64,000 nt of DNA from Argentina anserina (Eukaryota > Streptophyta > Magnoliopsida > Rosales > Rosaceae). Below, in pieces: positions 23,416-35,482 of the stretch. Location of the stretch: positions 25,296,001 through 25,360,000 of the forward strand of contig NC_065876.1 in assembly GCF_933775445.1 (NCBI RefSeq), read 5' to 3'. The translations under genes and the position numbers were made by a program. The notes below the pieces were generated by a model. That model was not told the origin of the DNA, made no database searches, and saw only the letters and a program-made list of their open reading frames with translations. How positions within the stretch are numbered: the first letter of the stretch is position 1; the number at the start of each line of letters is the position of its first letter.

Positions 23416-26400
23416 TCAAGTTGGCGCATACATATCAACCATGCCCAACTTGCCAAGTGAGTCATAAAAACTTTTTTTAGATATTCCTTTTGTGAGCATA
23501 TCAGCAAGTTGTTCTTCTGTAGGAACAAAAGGAAAACTAATAATCTTCGCATCTAGTTTTTCCTTTTTAAAGTGACGATCAACCTCCACATGTTTTGTAC
23601 GATCATGTTGCACAGGATTCTATGAAATATCAATAGCTGCTTTGTTGTCACAGTACAGCTGCATCGCACATTTAGGCTTAATACCCAAATCTTGTAGCAA
23701 GTTTCTAAGCCATAACAATTCACATACTCCCTGAGCCATACCTCTGTACTCTGCTTCAGCACTAGATCGAGCTACCACCTTTTGTTTCTTACTCTTCCAT
23801 GTAACAAGATTACCCCCAACAAAGGTAAAGTACCGTGATGTGGATCTCCAATCTGTAATAATTCAAGCCCAGTCTCCATCTGTGAAGCGACAAACCTCAA
23901 AGATATTTTTGTGATTAGAAAACATTACTCCTCTTCCTAGGGCTGACTTCAAGTACCTCAAAATCCTTACAACAGCATCCATGTGGTCCACACTGGGATT
24001 ATACATGAACTGACTCACTACACTTACTGCATATGTAACATCTGGTCTGGTATGTGATATATAAATCAGACGTCCAACTAGCCTCTGGTACCGAGTTTTT
24101 TCAGTCGGTACTTGATCTGGATACTCTGCTAACCGATGGTTTTGCTCAATAGGAGTATCAATGGGAGTGCAATCCAGCATACCGGTCTCTGTTAGTAGAT
24201 CAAGGATGTACTTCATCTGACACAGATAAATACCATCACTTCCCTAGGCTACCTCAATGCCCAAGAAGTACTTGAGTGTACCTAAGTCTTTCATCTCAAA
24301 TTCTGTGGCTAGCTGTTTCTGTAATCTATCCACCTCAACAGTATCATTTCCAGTAACTACCATATCATCAACATATATAATTAGGGCTGTTACCTTCCCT
24401 TGCTGATGTCTGAGAAATAATGTGTGGTCTGAATTACTCTGTATGTAGCCAATTCTCCTCATGAATTGTGAGAATCTTCCATATCAGGCACGAGGTGACT
24501 GTTTAAGACCATACAAAGATTTTCTCAATCTGCATACATAGTTACTTAGAGAAGCGGCCGCATATCCCGGCGGAAGATCCATGTACACTTCTTCTGTAAG
24601 TTCTCCATGAAGGAACGCATTCTTAACAACAAACTGTTTGAGTGGCCAGTTTAAGTTAGCAGCACAAGAGAGCAATACCCGAATAATGTTCATCTTTGCA
24701 ACAGGTGCAAATGTCTCATCATAGTCTATGCCATATGTCTGGGTGAACCCTTTTGCTACTAGGCGTGCTTTATACCGGCTCACTGACCCATCTGGATAAT
24801 GCTTCACTGTAAACACCCAACGACATCCCACAATCTTCTTGCCATGTGGTGGTGATACAAGCTCCCAAGTATTGTTCTTTTGTAATGCTTCCATCTCTTC
24901 CTCCATTGCTTTTCTCCATTTTGGATCTCTCAATGCATCTTGCACTTTGTTAGGTACTGATACAGTAGATATTTGATTCACAAATGATTCATATGACTTA
25001 GACAATCTTTTGGTAGACATAAAGTTTGCCACAAGATACTTAGCTTTTGCTTGAAGGGTAGGTTCATATTTTTTTGTTGGCTGACCCCGAGTAGACCTAT
25101 TTGGCAAGACATATTGTCTACTATTAGCATCACTAGTATTAGTCCCAATAGAATGACTAACCTCGTATGAGTGATCTTCCGTACCAGGAGAGTTTTGGTC
25201 AGTAGTATGAGGGGCAGTTGTGTTGTCATCTTCTGGTGCTTGAATCTCTTGAGTGACTATATCAGAATCACTCGGTAGTGCTTGTATAACGGACATATCG
25301 GTAATCTCAATTGATCTGGTCATCATATCTACTGGCTTATTTGTCTCCCCCTCTCCATGATACAGCTCTTCGAAGTATGAATTCTCCCCCTGAAGAGTAG
25401 TATCGGAAGAGGGAAAATAACTCATATCCTCAAAGAAAGTTACATCCATAGTGACATAGTACTTCTTGGTAGTGGATGATAGCACCGGTACCCTTTCTGA
25501 ATGTCCGCCATACCCAACAAACACACATTTAACGGCCCGAGCATCTAACTTAGATCTCTGATGTTTTGGAAGATGGATAAAAAACAACACAGCCGAAAAC
25601 ACGGGCAGGAAGATTATGAAAAGAGGGTAAGGAGATATGAGATGCAAGAACCTCATATGGAACTTTTCCCTGAAGAACACAAGAGGGAAGACGATTAATG
25701 AGGTGGGCAGAAGTGAGGACAGCATCACCCCAAAGGTATTTGGGCATATGGGCACTAAAAAGGATACACCGAGCCATGTCAAGTAAATGACGATTTTTCC
25801 TTTCAGAAACTCCGTTCTGCTCAGGTGTATAAGGGCACGCTGTTTGATGAACAATCTCATGTGTGTTAAGGAACTCTCGAAAAACATGATTCACATATTC
25901 CCCCCCCCCCCATTATCAGAACGAAGAATTCAAACTGTGGCATTATATTGTGTTTTAACAGTGGCATAGAAAGTTTAGAAAGCGGAAAAAACTTCATTTT
26001 TTGTTTTGAGGAGAACAATCCATGAAAGACGGGTGCAATCATCAATAAATGACACATAATACCGCATCCTGGACACAATAGATTCTTGGGAGGGTCCCTA
26101 AACATCAGATTGAATTAATTCGAAAGGAAGAAGATGTTTATTAGAAGTACTACAGGAATAAGTAGATCGATGACTCTTACCCAAAACACATGTCTCACAA
26201 CGTAAAAGGGACTCATCCACACTAAGAAACAAAGTAGGGATAGATGATTTCATAACACTAAAAGATGGATGCCCTAAGCGACGATGTCATAACCAAACTT
26301 CACTTAGCTTGTCAGAAGTGGAAATTAAAACGGTCTGAGATGGTGCCCTTGGTTTCGCCCCCGCATATGTCTGATCCAAATGAAACAACCGGCCCCTCAG

Positions 26401-26665
26401 ATACCCCCGACCAATTAACTCTCCGGTGAGAAGATCCTGAAAAATCACATACATAGGAAAAAATGTCACATAGCACTTAGCGTCAGCGTTTAATTGGGGA
26501 ACAGAGATCAAATGATGAGATAAGGCAGGAACATATATCACATTTTGAAGCTCTATTGTGGGAGTAATACGAACCGACCCTTTTCCTAATACGGGAAATG
26601 CCTCACCATTAGCATTAGTAACTTAGGGTACTGGTGGAGGAGACAATATGGTAAAATAAGATTTG
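23416..26665 (-). pseudogene. Copia-1 pol (integrase, RT, RNase H), interrupted
   Basis: Reading leftwards: integrase zinc finger with CETCVLGKSHRSTY near 26180, then an integrase core (25894-25550). Next is a long frame 25887-24484 covering the integrase C-terminus and RT start, with [22 protein letters not shown] follows with YVDDMVVTG (about 24370). RNase H occupies 24216-23613 and the end is at 23416. In RT the usual [11 protein letters not shown] reads [11 protein letters not shown], replacing a catalytic aspartate with valine. Several frameshifts and stops are present. The element could not encode its own enzymes. Confidence 0.88.
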
Positions 26666-27756
26666 TCTTAAGTCATATGATCAGACGCACCCGAAACAAT
26701 AATCGAAGTATCAAAACCAACAAAGTGAGAAATATTTAAAGCCATACTAATTTTTCCACGACCAGCTATGGAGGCAGTAGGGTTTGCTCTGCCTGCGGTA
26801 TGATGATCGTGTCCAACCACACCATAGATATCGGGTTCCTGGACTAGTTGAATAGCTGCTTTTGCCTTGGGATGATAATGGGGCCTCTTAGGCCGAAGAT
26901 GTGGATACAGCTTCCAACAGGTCGCGCGAGCATGGTTAGTATCATGACAATAAGAACAATGAGAGCGTGGCTGATTCCCGAAGCCTGGTGGTGGTCCTCG
27001 GTGAAGTGGAGATGAAGTGGCCTGCTGAAGAGGATGAGCGGAAGATCTAGCACAGATAGTAAGGCTGGAAACTTCAACTTGTGCCTGATGAAGGCTTTTA
27101 TGGTGAGATTCATCCTTACGGATATATGTGAAAGCTGTAATTAAGCTAGGAGGTTCGGTTTTGCGGAGCAATTCCTCTTTCGCACTGTTATGTTTAGTAT
27201 CAAGACCTTTCAGGAAATGGTGAACTCGCTCAAGCTCCTTCTCACGTTGGTACCAAACAATATCCTCCTGATGTTTGATCAGGCAAGGACGTTTCATATC
27301 AATCTCAGCCCAAATATTTCTTATTTTGGTGAAATATTGCACCACCGGTTGCCCATCATGTTGCATCGCCAAAGCGGTGCACATTAACTCATGAACCTGT
27401 ATGAAATCAGAGTCATTAGTATATAAGCCTTCAAGTGTCAGCCATATTGCATGCGCAGTGTCACATGCCTCCACCAGATCAATTATCTCGTCATTCATAG
27501 CTTTCCACAAGACGGACATCACAAGACCATCATCATCGTCCCACTTAGTGTAGGCAATAATATCATCTTTGCTAGGAGCATGAGTGGCTCTGATTACATG
27601 CCCCATCTTTTGCATACCTCGAAGATGAGCCGCCATAAGTCTCTTCCATTTACGGAAATTGGTTCCATTAAGTTTAGTGCCCCCAAAGGACCCACTTTCA
27701 GAACTCTTGACAGATACTTCAAATTTCGGAACATCAGCTTCGTCTCCAGAACCCCT
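26666..27756 (-). pseudogene. Copia-1 gag plus protease start, start codon lost
   Basis: An open frame from 27756 to the stop near 26668 begins GSGDEADVPKFEVSVKS, but the codon where copia-3 has ATG is AGG here. It contains a gag core (WLTLEGLYTNDSDFIQVHEL) and a zinc knuckle CSYCHDTNHARATC (CX2CX4HX4C). It ends in the protease motif IIVSGASDHMT, where the active-site aspartate is valine. The first internal ATG (27636) would remove 40 residues. Confidence 0.85.
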
Positions 27757-28513
27757 TGAAAAAAAGAATTCAAAAAATCAGGAATTATACAGCGGAAGTA
27801 CCAAAAAAGGATATAAATCTGTCTTGGGTGCACGTGCACTGTCAGTGAACCTACACTGACACAAGACAACCAATTCAGGGCTGGGTCGGAACTGGGCCGG
27901 GTCTGATCCGGGTCGGGTCTGATTCGGGCCGGGCCGAATTTTCGTTCGTTCGTGTGATGGGCCGGGCGATTTGATGTTGGGTCGGGCGGGTCGAGACTGA
28001 GCCGGGCAGATCAGATCGAAATCCGGAGCTCGGCAGCGACGACTTTGAATGGCGAAGGCAACGGCGCTGTTTGGAGAGCTTGACGCGGCGGAGGAGGGGA
28101 GCGTGACGCGGTGGTTCTAGTGAATGAAGAACGAAGGGAGACCGGTGGAATCGCTGGCAACGGCGGAGGAACGAAGGGAGACTGGCACGAGTTTTGCAGC
28201 GGTGGAGCGGGATTGTGCCGGCATGAGAGGTGGCGACGAGATCGGAGAGCGGCGCCCCTTGAGGAAGTACCGACTGGGCTTGCAGCGAGGATGCTCAGGG
28301 ACGAGCTGGGCCGGGACGAGCTAGGCGGAGGATTGCTCGCTGGTGACGTCGCTGGGCCGGGACCGGCTTGTTGGTGACGTCGCAGAACCGCAAGGATTGC
28401 TCGCTAACGTCGCCGACGAGCTCCAGAGAGGATGGCAGCAAGCTTGGCTGAAGTCGCCGACGAGCTTGTACCACAAATCCGCAAAACAGAAACCCAGGAA
28501 AAACAGAGCAAAG

Positions 28514-28525
28514 GCTCTGATACCA
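28514..28525 (-). other. Copia-1 primer-binding site
   Basis: GCTCTGATACCA on the plus strand is the reverse complement of TGGTATCAGAGC and touches the 5' LTR with no spacer. Confidence 0.88.
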
Positions 28526-28678
28526 AATGGACTTGTATATTACACTATCTTGCTTAATCATATACAACAATCATCTCTATATATACACCTATAAAGATTT
28601 CTCAACTAATCATGGTGCTCCACTATCATGGTGCTCCACTACCCGTTAGTGCTCCACTACCTGTGATTCATGCTCATA
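28526..28678 (-). repeat. Copia-1 5' LTR
   Basis: Same length as the other LTR, 153 bp, with about 8 substitutions between them. Confidence 0.8.
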
Positions 28679-28683
28679 ATCTC

Positions 28684-31112
28684 CTTCTCTCTCTATCGAT
28701 CGGTAATGCCGCCGAAGAAAAGGTCTCAAATGGAGGTTAATACCAATGTCGCCGAGGGGAGCCAAGTTGCTCCGAGAAGGAGTAGTTGAATCAGTTCAAC
28801 TTGAAATGATGATAGCGTCGAAACGGTCTCTGACATTTAGACGAAGCCTTGTTAAAACACAATCAGGCCAACAAGAAACCAACGATGGTGAAGACTTGAA
28901 AATTCCTAAACCGCAACCGAAAGTTTACATAAGTAACAGAATGAAGAGGTGTGCCAAGAAACCCTCGAAAAGGACTGGGGAAAATAAGAAGACAACATAT
29001 CCATTGGCAGAGAAACCGACAGAGAAGGTGGTCGAGAAACCGATAGAGGAGACGATGGCTGAGATTGAACAAACAATTGCGGAGGCAGTGGATGAGCCTA
29101 CAACAGCAGATGAGGTGGTTGAGAAACCAATTGAAGAGAATGTGGCAGAACATGAACAAATGACTGCGAAGGCGGTGGTGGTGGCTGAGAAACCGACTAT
29201 GGTAAAGAAGGTGGCAGAGCCTGAACAAACGATTGCGGAGAAGGTGGCATAACCTGAACAAATGACTGCGAAGGCGGTGGTTGGGAAAAATATTGCAGCG
29301 GAGAAGGTGGCTGAGGCTAAGAAGCCTGAACAAACGACAGCGAGAAAGGTGGTTGAGACACCGATTGCAGGATAGAAGGTGATGGAGCTTGAACAAACAA
29401 TTGTGAAGACAATGGCTGAGAAACCAACTGCATCGAAGATGGTGGTGGAGCCTGAACAAATAACTGCGGAGAAAGTGGTTGAGAAACCAATTGCGGCAAA
29501 GAAAGTGGCGGAGCCTGAACAAATGACTGCGAAGGCGGTGGCTAGTAAACCGATTGCGGCGGAAAAGGTAGCTGAGGCTAAGGAGTCTGAACAAACGATT
29601 GTGCTTGCGTCAGCGCCACAAGGGAAAACAAAATTTAGTAAGGCTCCTCCCTCGAATTCATATGATTCCTCCAGACCAGATTCGGTGTCTGAAGGTATTT
29701 TGGACATTGCAAATGGAATCAACAATGTAATGGATGAAGATGAAGATGAAGATGATAAGGTGAGTGATGAACATGATGAAGAGGTGGATGATGAAGATGA
29801 TGAAAAGGTGAGTGATCCAAAGGAACAAGAAGATGATGTGGAGAAGGGACTGAGGATGAAATGTGTCAAACGGCTTATTAATATGGGAAAAAAGAAGCCA
29901 AACCATTGGGACGTGCCTATCTCAAGTATTTATGAGTATTTTTCTAATGCAAATTTTCGTGCGAGTATTATGCATGTCATTACAATATGGCCCTATACGT
30001 CTACATGTGATTTGAGCCTTACTAATATGGTGGTTATTGACTTATTGTTGATTAGAAATTGCTAACCTATATGGAGGTAGTCTACTTGGGTTATGAGTCC
30101 GTCTAACTGAAATAAGTGGAATTGAGTTGTGGCAAATGTAGAGAGTAGCTTTATATAGAGGTAAACCATTATGAAAGTAGAGTTTATAGTTTACTCTCTT
30201 TTTTGTGTATTTTACATAAACTAGTAGACTTGTGTGTAATATCACTACTGTGGTTCTGACTTTTAAGTGACTTTTGTTTTGTATACCGTTTTGGCATATC
30301 TTGACTTATTACAGACATACAACACACCAGGAATCATATCTCGGGCGGAAGTTAAATACAGCGGTGAGCATTCCTTTTAACCGCTTTACCACTAAGAGTA
30401 ATTATACATTTGCAAACCGTATTTACTTTAGAGATTGATATGTTTCAGTTAAAGAAAGAAATCACAAGAATTTGGTATGGGCTTACTGAGGAGCATAAGA
30501 GAGAGAATGTACCCGAGTCTTCTGAAAATGTCAGGTTTGAATCATTTTTAGACCATTTTGTTGCTCTTTCTAATTTTTTTAGTCGATGCTCACCCGACCG
30601 CTTCGTCCAAACAGTCGCCCGCTTATGTTCATAGAAGAGGGCTACATGTGAAGAAATGAGGTTTAGTGTTTTAATGAGGATGCATCTAAGTGGTTGGACC
30701 ATAAACTTATAAGCTTGCTTGTTGATAAGGTAAATCACGAGGACTATAGCTTAACTGTCCACGAAACAAAGTTGGTGATGGGCCCGAATGACTTTTCTTG
30801 GGTGGTGGGCGTGAATAATGTTGGGCAGCCGGTTCCCTTTGTTGGCAGTGTTAATAAAGAGCCAAATTTGAAGGCGGCACTTGACGATCTGGCCAGGACA
30901 TATGGGAATAAGGCTGGTAAAATACCATTGAAGTTTTTGGAGGATTACTTGAGGTCCGAAAAACAGCACTGGACGACAACTTTAAGATGATGTTTGTGTT
31001 GTACACAATGATCACCGTCCTTACCCCTATGGCTAGACTAGATTTACTAAGGAAATGGATTATGTCGCTGAGAGATACAAGCCGCATAAAAACCCTCAAT
31101 TGGGGTAAGTAC
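28684..31112 (+). pseudogene. Split gene of a Ulp1-transposon type, N-terminal part
   Basis: ATG at 28707 opens MPPKKRSQMEVNTNVAEG but stops at about 28791; other frames continue. Between 28980 and 29600 a lysine/glutamate/valine/proline-rich repeat (EKPIEE, VAEPEQMTAKAV) recurs about ten times. An acidic stretch (DEDEDEDDKVSDEHDEEVDD) follows, then NHWDVPISSIYEYF (29900-29940). An intron-like gap (30066-30410) leads to KWLDHKLISLLVDKVNHEDY and FKMMFVLYTMITVLTP (about 30690-31020). The last part resembles the conserved region before the Ulp1 (SUMO-protease-like) domain in plant transposon-borne genes; that is recall, not a search. Copia-2 cuts it at 31112 and it resumes at 42629. Frameshifts make it a pseudogene. 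Confidence 0.55.
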
Positions 31113-31258
31113 ACAAGAATGGTATATTACACTCTTAATCCATCTATACACATTAATGTCCTATATATAATCTAGTAAACGTACACTATAACAATAATTC
31201 ATTCCTTAATTCCCTCTGTGAATCACGTCTGTGATTCACGAAGTCATTCACGCTAACA
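31113..31258 (-). repeat. Copia-2 3' LTR
   Basis: On the plus strand it runs from ACAAGAATGG to CACGCTAACA. In the element's direction it starts TGTTAGCGTG and ends ATTCTTGT. The adjacent purine tract is seen as CTCCCCCTC on the plus strand. Confidence 0.85.
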
Positions 31259-31326
31259 CTCCCCCTCAAGTTGGCGCATACACATCAACCTTGCTCAAAT
31301 TGCTAAGTGAATCATAAAAGGCCTTC

Positions 31327-34300
31327 TTATACACTCATTTTTGTGAGCATATCGGCAAATTGCTCTTCAGTATGAACAAAAGGAAAAGTGATGATATTTG
31401 CGTCTAGCTTCTCCTTTATAAATTGATGATCAACCTCCACATGTTTTGTACGATCATATTGCACAGGATTCTGTGATATATCAATAGCTGCCTTGTTGTC
31501 ACAGTACAGCTGCATAGCACACTTAGGCTTAATACCCAAATCTTGTAGCAAATTTCTAAGCCATAATAATTCGCACACTCCTTGAGCCATACCTCTGTAT
31601 TCTGCTTCAGCACTAGATCGAGCTACCACTTTTTGTTTCTTACTCTTCCATGTAACAAGATTACCCCCAACAAAGATAAAGTACCCTGATGTGGATCTCT
31701 AATGTATAATATTTTCAGTCGAGTCTGCATCTGTGAAGCCACAAACCTCAAGGATATTATTGTGATTAGAGAACATTACTCCTCTCCCTGGAGCTGACTT
31801 CAAGTACCTCAAAATCCTTATAACAGCATCCATGTGGTCCACACTGGGGTTATGCATGAACTGACTCACTACACTTACTGCATACACAACATCTGGTCTG
31901 GAATGTGATAAATAGATCACGCATCAAACTAGCCTTTGATAATGAGTTTTTTCAGTAGGCACTTCATCTGAATATTCTGCTAACCGATGGTTCTGCTCAA
32001 TAGGAGTATTAATGGGAGTGCAATCCAGCATACCGGTCTCTATTAGTAGATCAAGGATGTACTTCCTCTGACACATATAAATACCATCACTTCCCCTGGC
32101 TACCTCAATGCCCAAGAAGTACTTGAGTGTACCTAGGTCTTTCATCTCAAACTATGTGGCTAGTTGTTTCTGTAATCTATCCACCTCAACAGTATCATTC
32201 TCAGTAACTACCATATCATCAACATATATAATTAGGGTTGTTACCTTCCCTTGTTGATGTCTGAGAAATAATGTGTGGACTGAATTACTCTGTTTGTAGT
32301 CAATTCTCCTCATGAATTGTGATAATCTTCCAAACTAAGTACAAGGTGACTATTTAAGACCATACAAAGACTTTCTCAATCTGCATACAAAGTTACTTGG
32401 AGAAGCGGCCGCATATCCAGGCGAAATATCCATGTACAATTCTTCTGTAAGTTCTCTATGAAGTAATGCATTCTTAATATCAAATTGTCTAAGTGGCCAG
32501 TTTAAGCTAACAGCACAAGAGAGCAATACTCGAATAGTGTTTATCTTTGCAACATGTGTAAATGTCTCATCATAGTCTATGTCATATGTCTGGGTGAACC
32601 CTTTTGCTACTAGGCTGCTTTATACTGACTCACTGACCCATCTGGATTATGCTTCACTATAAACACCCAACGACATCCCACAGTCTTCTTGCCATGTGGT
32701 GGAGATACAAGCTCCCAAGTATTATTCTTTTGTAATGCTTCCATCTCGTCCTCCATTCCTTTCCTACATTTTGGATCTCCCAATGCATCCTGCACGTTGT
32801 TAGGTACTGATACAGTAGATATTTGACTCAAAAATGATTCATATGACTTAGACAATCTTTTGGTAGACATAAAATTTGCCACATGATACTTAGCTTTAGC
32901 CTGAAGGGTAGGTTCATATTTTTTTGTTGGCTGACCCCGAGTAGACCTATTTGGCAAGACATATTGTCTACTATTAACTTCACTAGTATTAGCCCCAATA
33001 GAATGACTAACCTCAGATGAGTGATCTTCTGTACCAGGAGAGCATTAGTCAAGTGTATAAACAATAGTACGAGAGACATGAGGGGTAGTTGTATTGTCAT
33101 CGTCTGGAACCTGAATCTCTGGAGTGACTACACCAGAATCATCTGGTGGTGCCTGTGTAGCTGACACATTGGTAATCTCAATCGAACATGTCACCATATC
33201 TACTGGCTTACTTGTCTCCACCTCTCCAAGATACAGCTCTTCAAAATATGAATTTTCCCCCTGAACAGCAGTATCAGAACAGGGAAAATAACTCATGTCC
33301 TCAAAGAAAGTAACATCTATAGTGACATAGTACTTCCTGGTAGGCGGATGATAGCACCGGTACCTTTTCTGATGTCCTCCATACCCAACAAACACACATT
33401 TAACTCCCCGGGCATCCAACTTAGACCTCTGGTATTTTGGAAGATGGACAAAAGCAACAAAACCGAAAAGACATGCAGGAAGATTATGAAAAGAGTGTAA
33501 GTAGACATGAGATGCAAGCACCTCATATGAAACTTTTCCCTGAAGGACACGAGAGGGAAGACGATTAATGAGGTGGGCGGAAGTTATGATAGCATCACCC
33601 CAAGGTATTTAGGCATATGGGCACTAAAAAGAATACACCGAGCCATATCAAGTAAATGACGATTTTTTCTTTCAAAAATTTTGTGTAAGGACATGTTGTT
33701 TCATGAAAACTTTTGTGTGTGTTAAAGAACTCCTGAAAGACATGATTCACATATTCCCCCTCATTATCAGAAAGAAGAACTCTAATTGTGGCATTATATT
33801 GTGTTTGGACAGTGGTATAGAAGGCTTGAAAAGCCGGAAAAACCTTATATTTAGTTTTGAGAAGAACAATCCATGAAAGACGGGTGGAATCATCAATAAA
33901 TGACACATAATACCGCATTCCTGACACAGTAGACTCTTTGGAGGGTCCATAAACATCATAATGAATTAATTCAAACGGAAGAACACGTTTATTAGAAGTA
34001 TTAGGGGAATAAGTAGATCGATGAATCTTGCCTAAAACATATGTCTCACAACGTAAAAGTGACTCATCTACACTACTAAACAAGGATGGATGCCATAAGC
34101 GACGATGCCATAACCAAACTTCACTTAGCTTGTCAGAAGTGGAGATTAAAGAGGTCCGAGACTGTGCCCCTGGTTTCTCCCCCGCATATGTCTGATCCAG
34201 ATGAAACAACCGGCCCCTCAGATACCCCCGACCAATTAGCTACCCGGTGAAAAGATCCTGAAATATCACATACATAGGAAAAAATGTCACATAGTACTTA

Positions 34301-35482
34301 GCGTCAGTGTTCAATTGGGGAACAGATATCAAATGATGAGATAAAACAAGTACATAGAGCACATTGTGAAGCTCTATTGTGGGAGTAACACGAACGGACC
34401 ATTTCCCTAATACGGGGAAGGCCTCACCATTAGCATTTTTGACATAGGGTACGGGTGGAGGAGACAATACGGTAAAATAAGATTTGTCATAAGTCATATG
34501 ATTAGACGCACCATAATCAATAATCCATGTATCAAAACCAACAAAGTTAGAAATATTTAAAGCCATAACAATTTTACCACGACCAGCGATGGATGCGGTA
34601 AGTATTGCTCCTCCTGCAGTATGATGATTATGTCCAACCACACCATAATATCTGGTTCTTGGACGAATTGAATAGTTGCTTTCGCCTGAGGGCGATAATT
34701 AGGCCGCTTAGGCCTAAGGTGTGGATACAACTTCCAACAGGTCGCACAAGCATGGTTAGTATCATGACAATAAGAGCAAGGAGGGCAGGGCTGATTTCCG
34801 AAGCCTGGTGGCGGTCTGCACTGATGCAGGGGAGCTAAAGTTGCCTGCGGAAGTGGTGCCAGAGAGCTAGCACGAACAGTGAGGCTGGAAACTTCAACTT
34901 GTGTCTGATGAAGACTCTCCTGTTGAGATTCATCCTGACGGATATATGTGAAAGCTATAATTAGGCTAGATGGTTTGGTCTTTCTGAGTAATTCCCCTTT
35001 CACACTGTTATGCTTTGAATCAAGACCTTTTAAGAAATGGCGAACTCGCTCAAGCTCATTTTCTTTGTGGTACCAAACAACATCCTCTTGATTCTTGATC
35101 ATCCAAGGGCGTTTCACATCAATCTCAGCCTAAATATTCTTTAGTTTGGTGAAATATTGCGCCACCGGTTGCCCATCATGTTGCATCGTCAAAGCTGTGC
35201 ACATTAACTCATGAAGCTTTATGAAATCAGAGTCATTAGTATATAAGCCTTCCAGTGTCTCCCATATTGCTGCGCAGTATCACATGCATCCACCAGATCA
35301 ACGATCTCTTCATTCATAGCTTTCCACAAGACTGACATTACAAAATCATCTGCACTAGGACCCTTAGTTACTCCGGTTACATGTCTCATTTTGTGCATGC
35401 CTCGAAGATGAGCTGCCATAATTCTCTTCCATTTACGGAAATTGGTCCAATTGAGTTTGGTTCCCCCAAAGGAACCACTGTC
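31327..35482 (-). pseudogene. Copia-2 gag-pol remnant
   Basis: Leftward order: gag (35419-34600) with knuckle CSYCHDTNHACATC, then protease WIIDYGASNHMT (DSGA changed to DYGA) near 34530. Integrase follows (34209-33595) with core FIDDSTRLSW. Next are the integrase C-terminus and linker (33521-32828), RT (32957-31924) and RNase H ending at 31327 with MVARSSAEAEYRGMAQ. Many frameshifts and stops. The gag N-terminus lies beyond the gypsy insertion at 42064-42140, and its start codon reads GTG. Confidence 0.85.

Larger units (their letters stand above)
23256..28678 (-). mobile_element. Copia-1: Ty1/copia element with 153-bp LTRs
   Basis: The element reads on the minus strand. LTRs are 28526-28678 (5') and 23256-23408 (3'), with about 8 differences. 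ATCTC flanks both sides (23251-23255 and 28679-28683) as a perfect 5-bp target duplication. The primer-binding site is 28514-28525 in reverse. Gag and pol are almost full length, but the gag start codon is AGG and pol has stops. The 28510-27880 leader is GC-rich with GGGTCGGG repeats. Total 5.4 kb, not autonomous. Confidence 0.93.

Noticed and set aside
28111..28594. GC-rich open frames next to the copia-1 primer-binding site (also 56453-57260 in copia-3)
   Set aside because: They are in the element's untranslated leader, on strands opposite to or out of phase with gag.
28863..29869. Long minus-strand open frames (243 and 314 codons)
   Set aside because: They are antisense to the EKP-repeat coding region; the low-complexity plus-strand repeat keeps the opposite frames open. 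Serine/phenylalanine-rich composition supports this.
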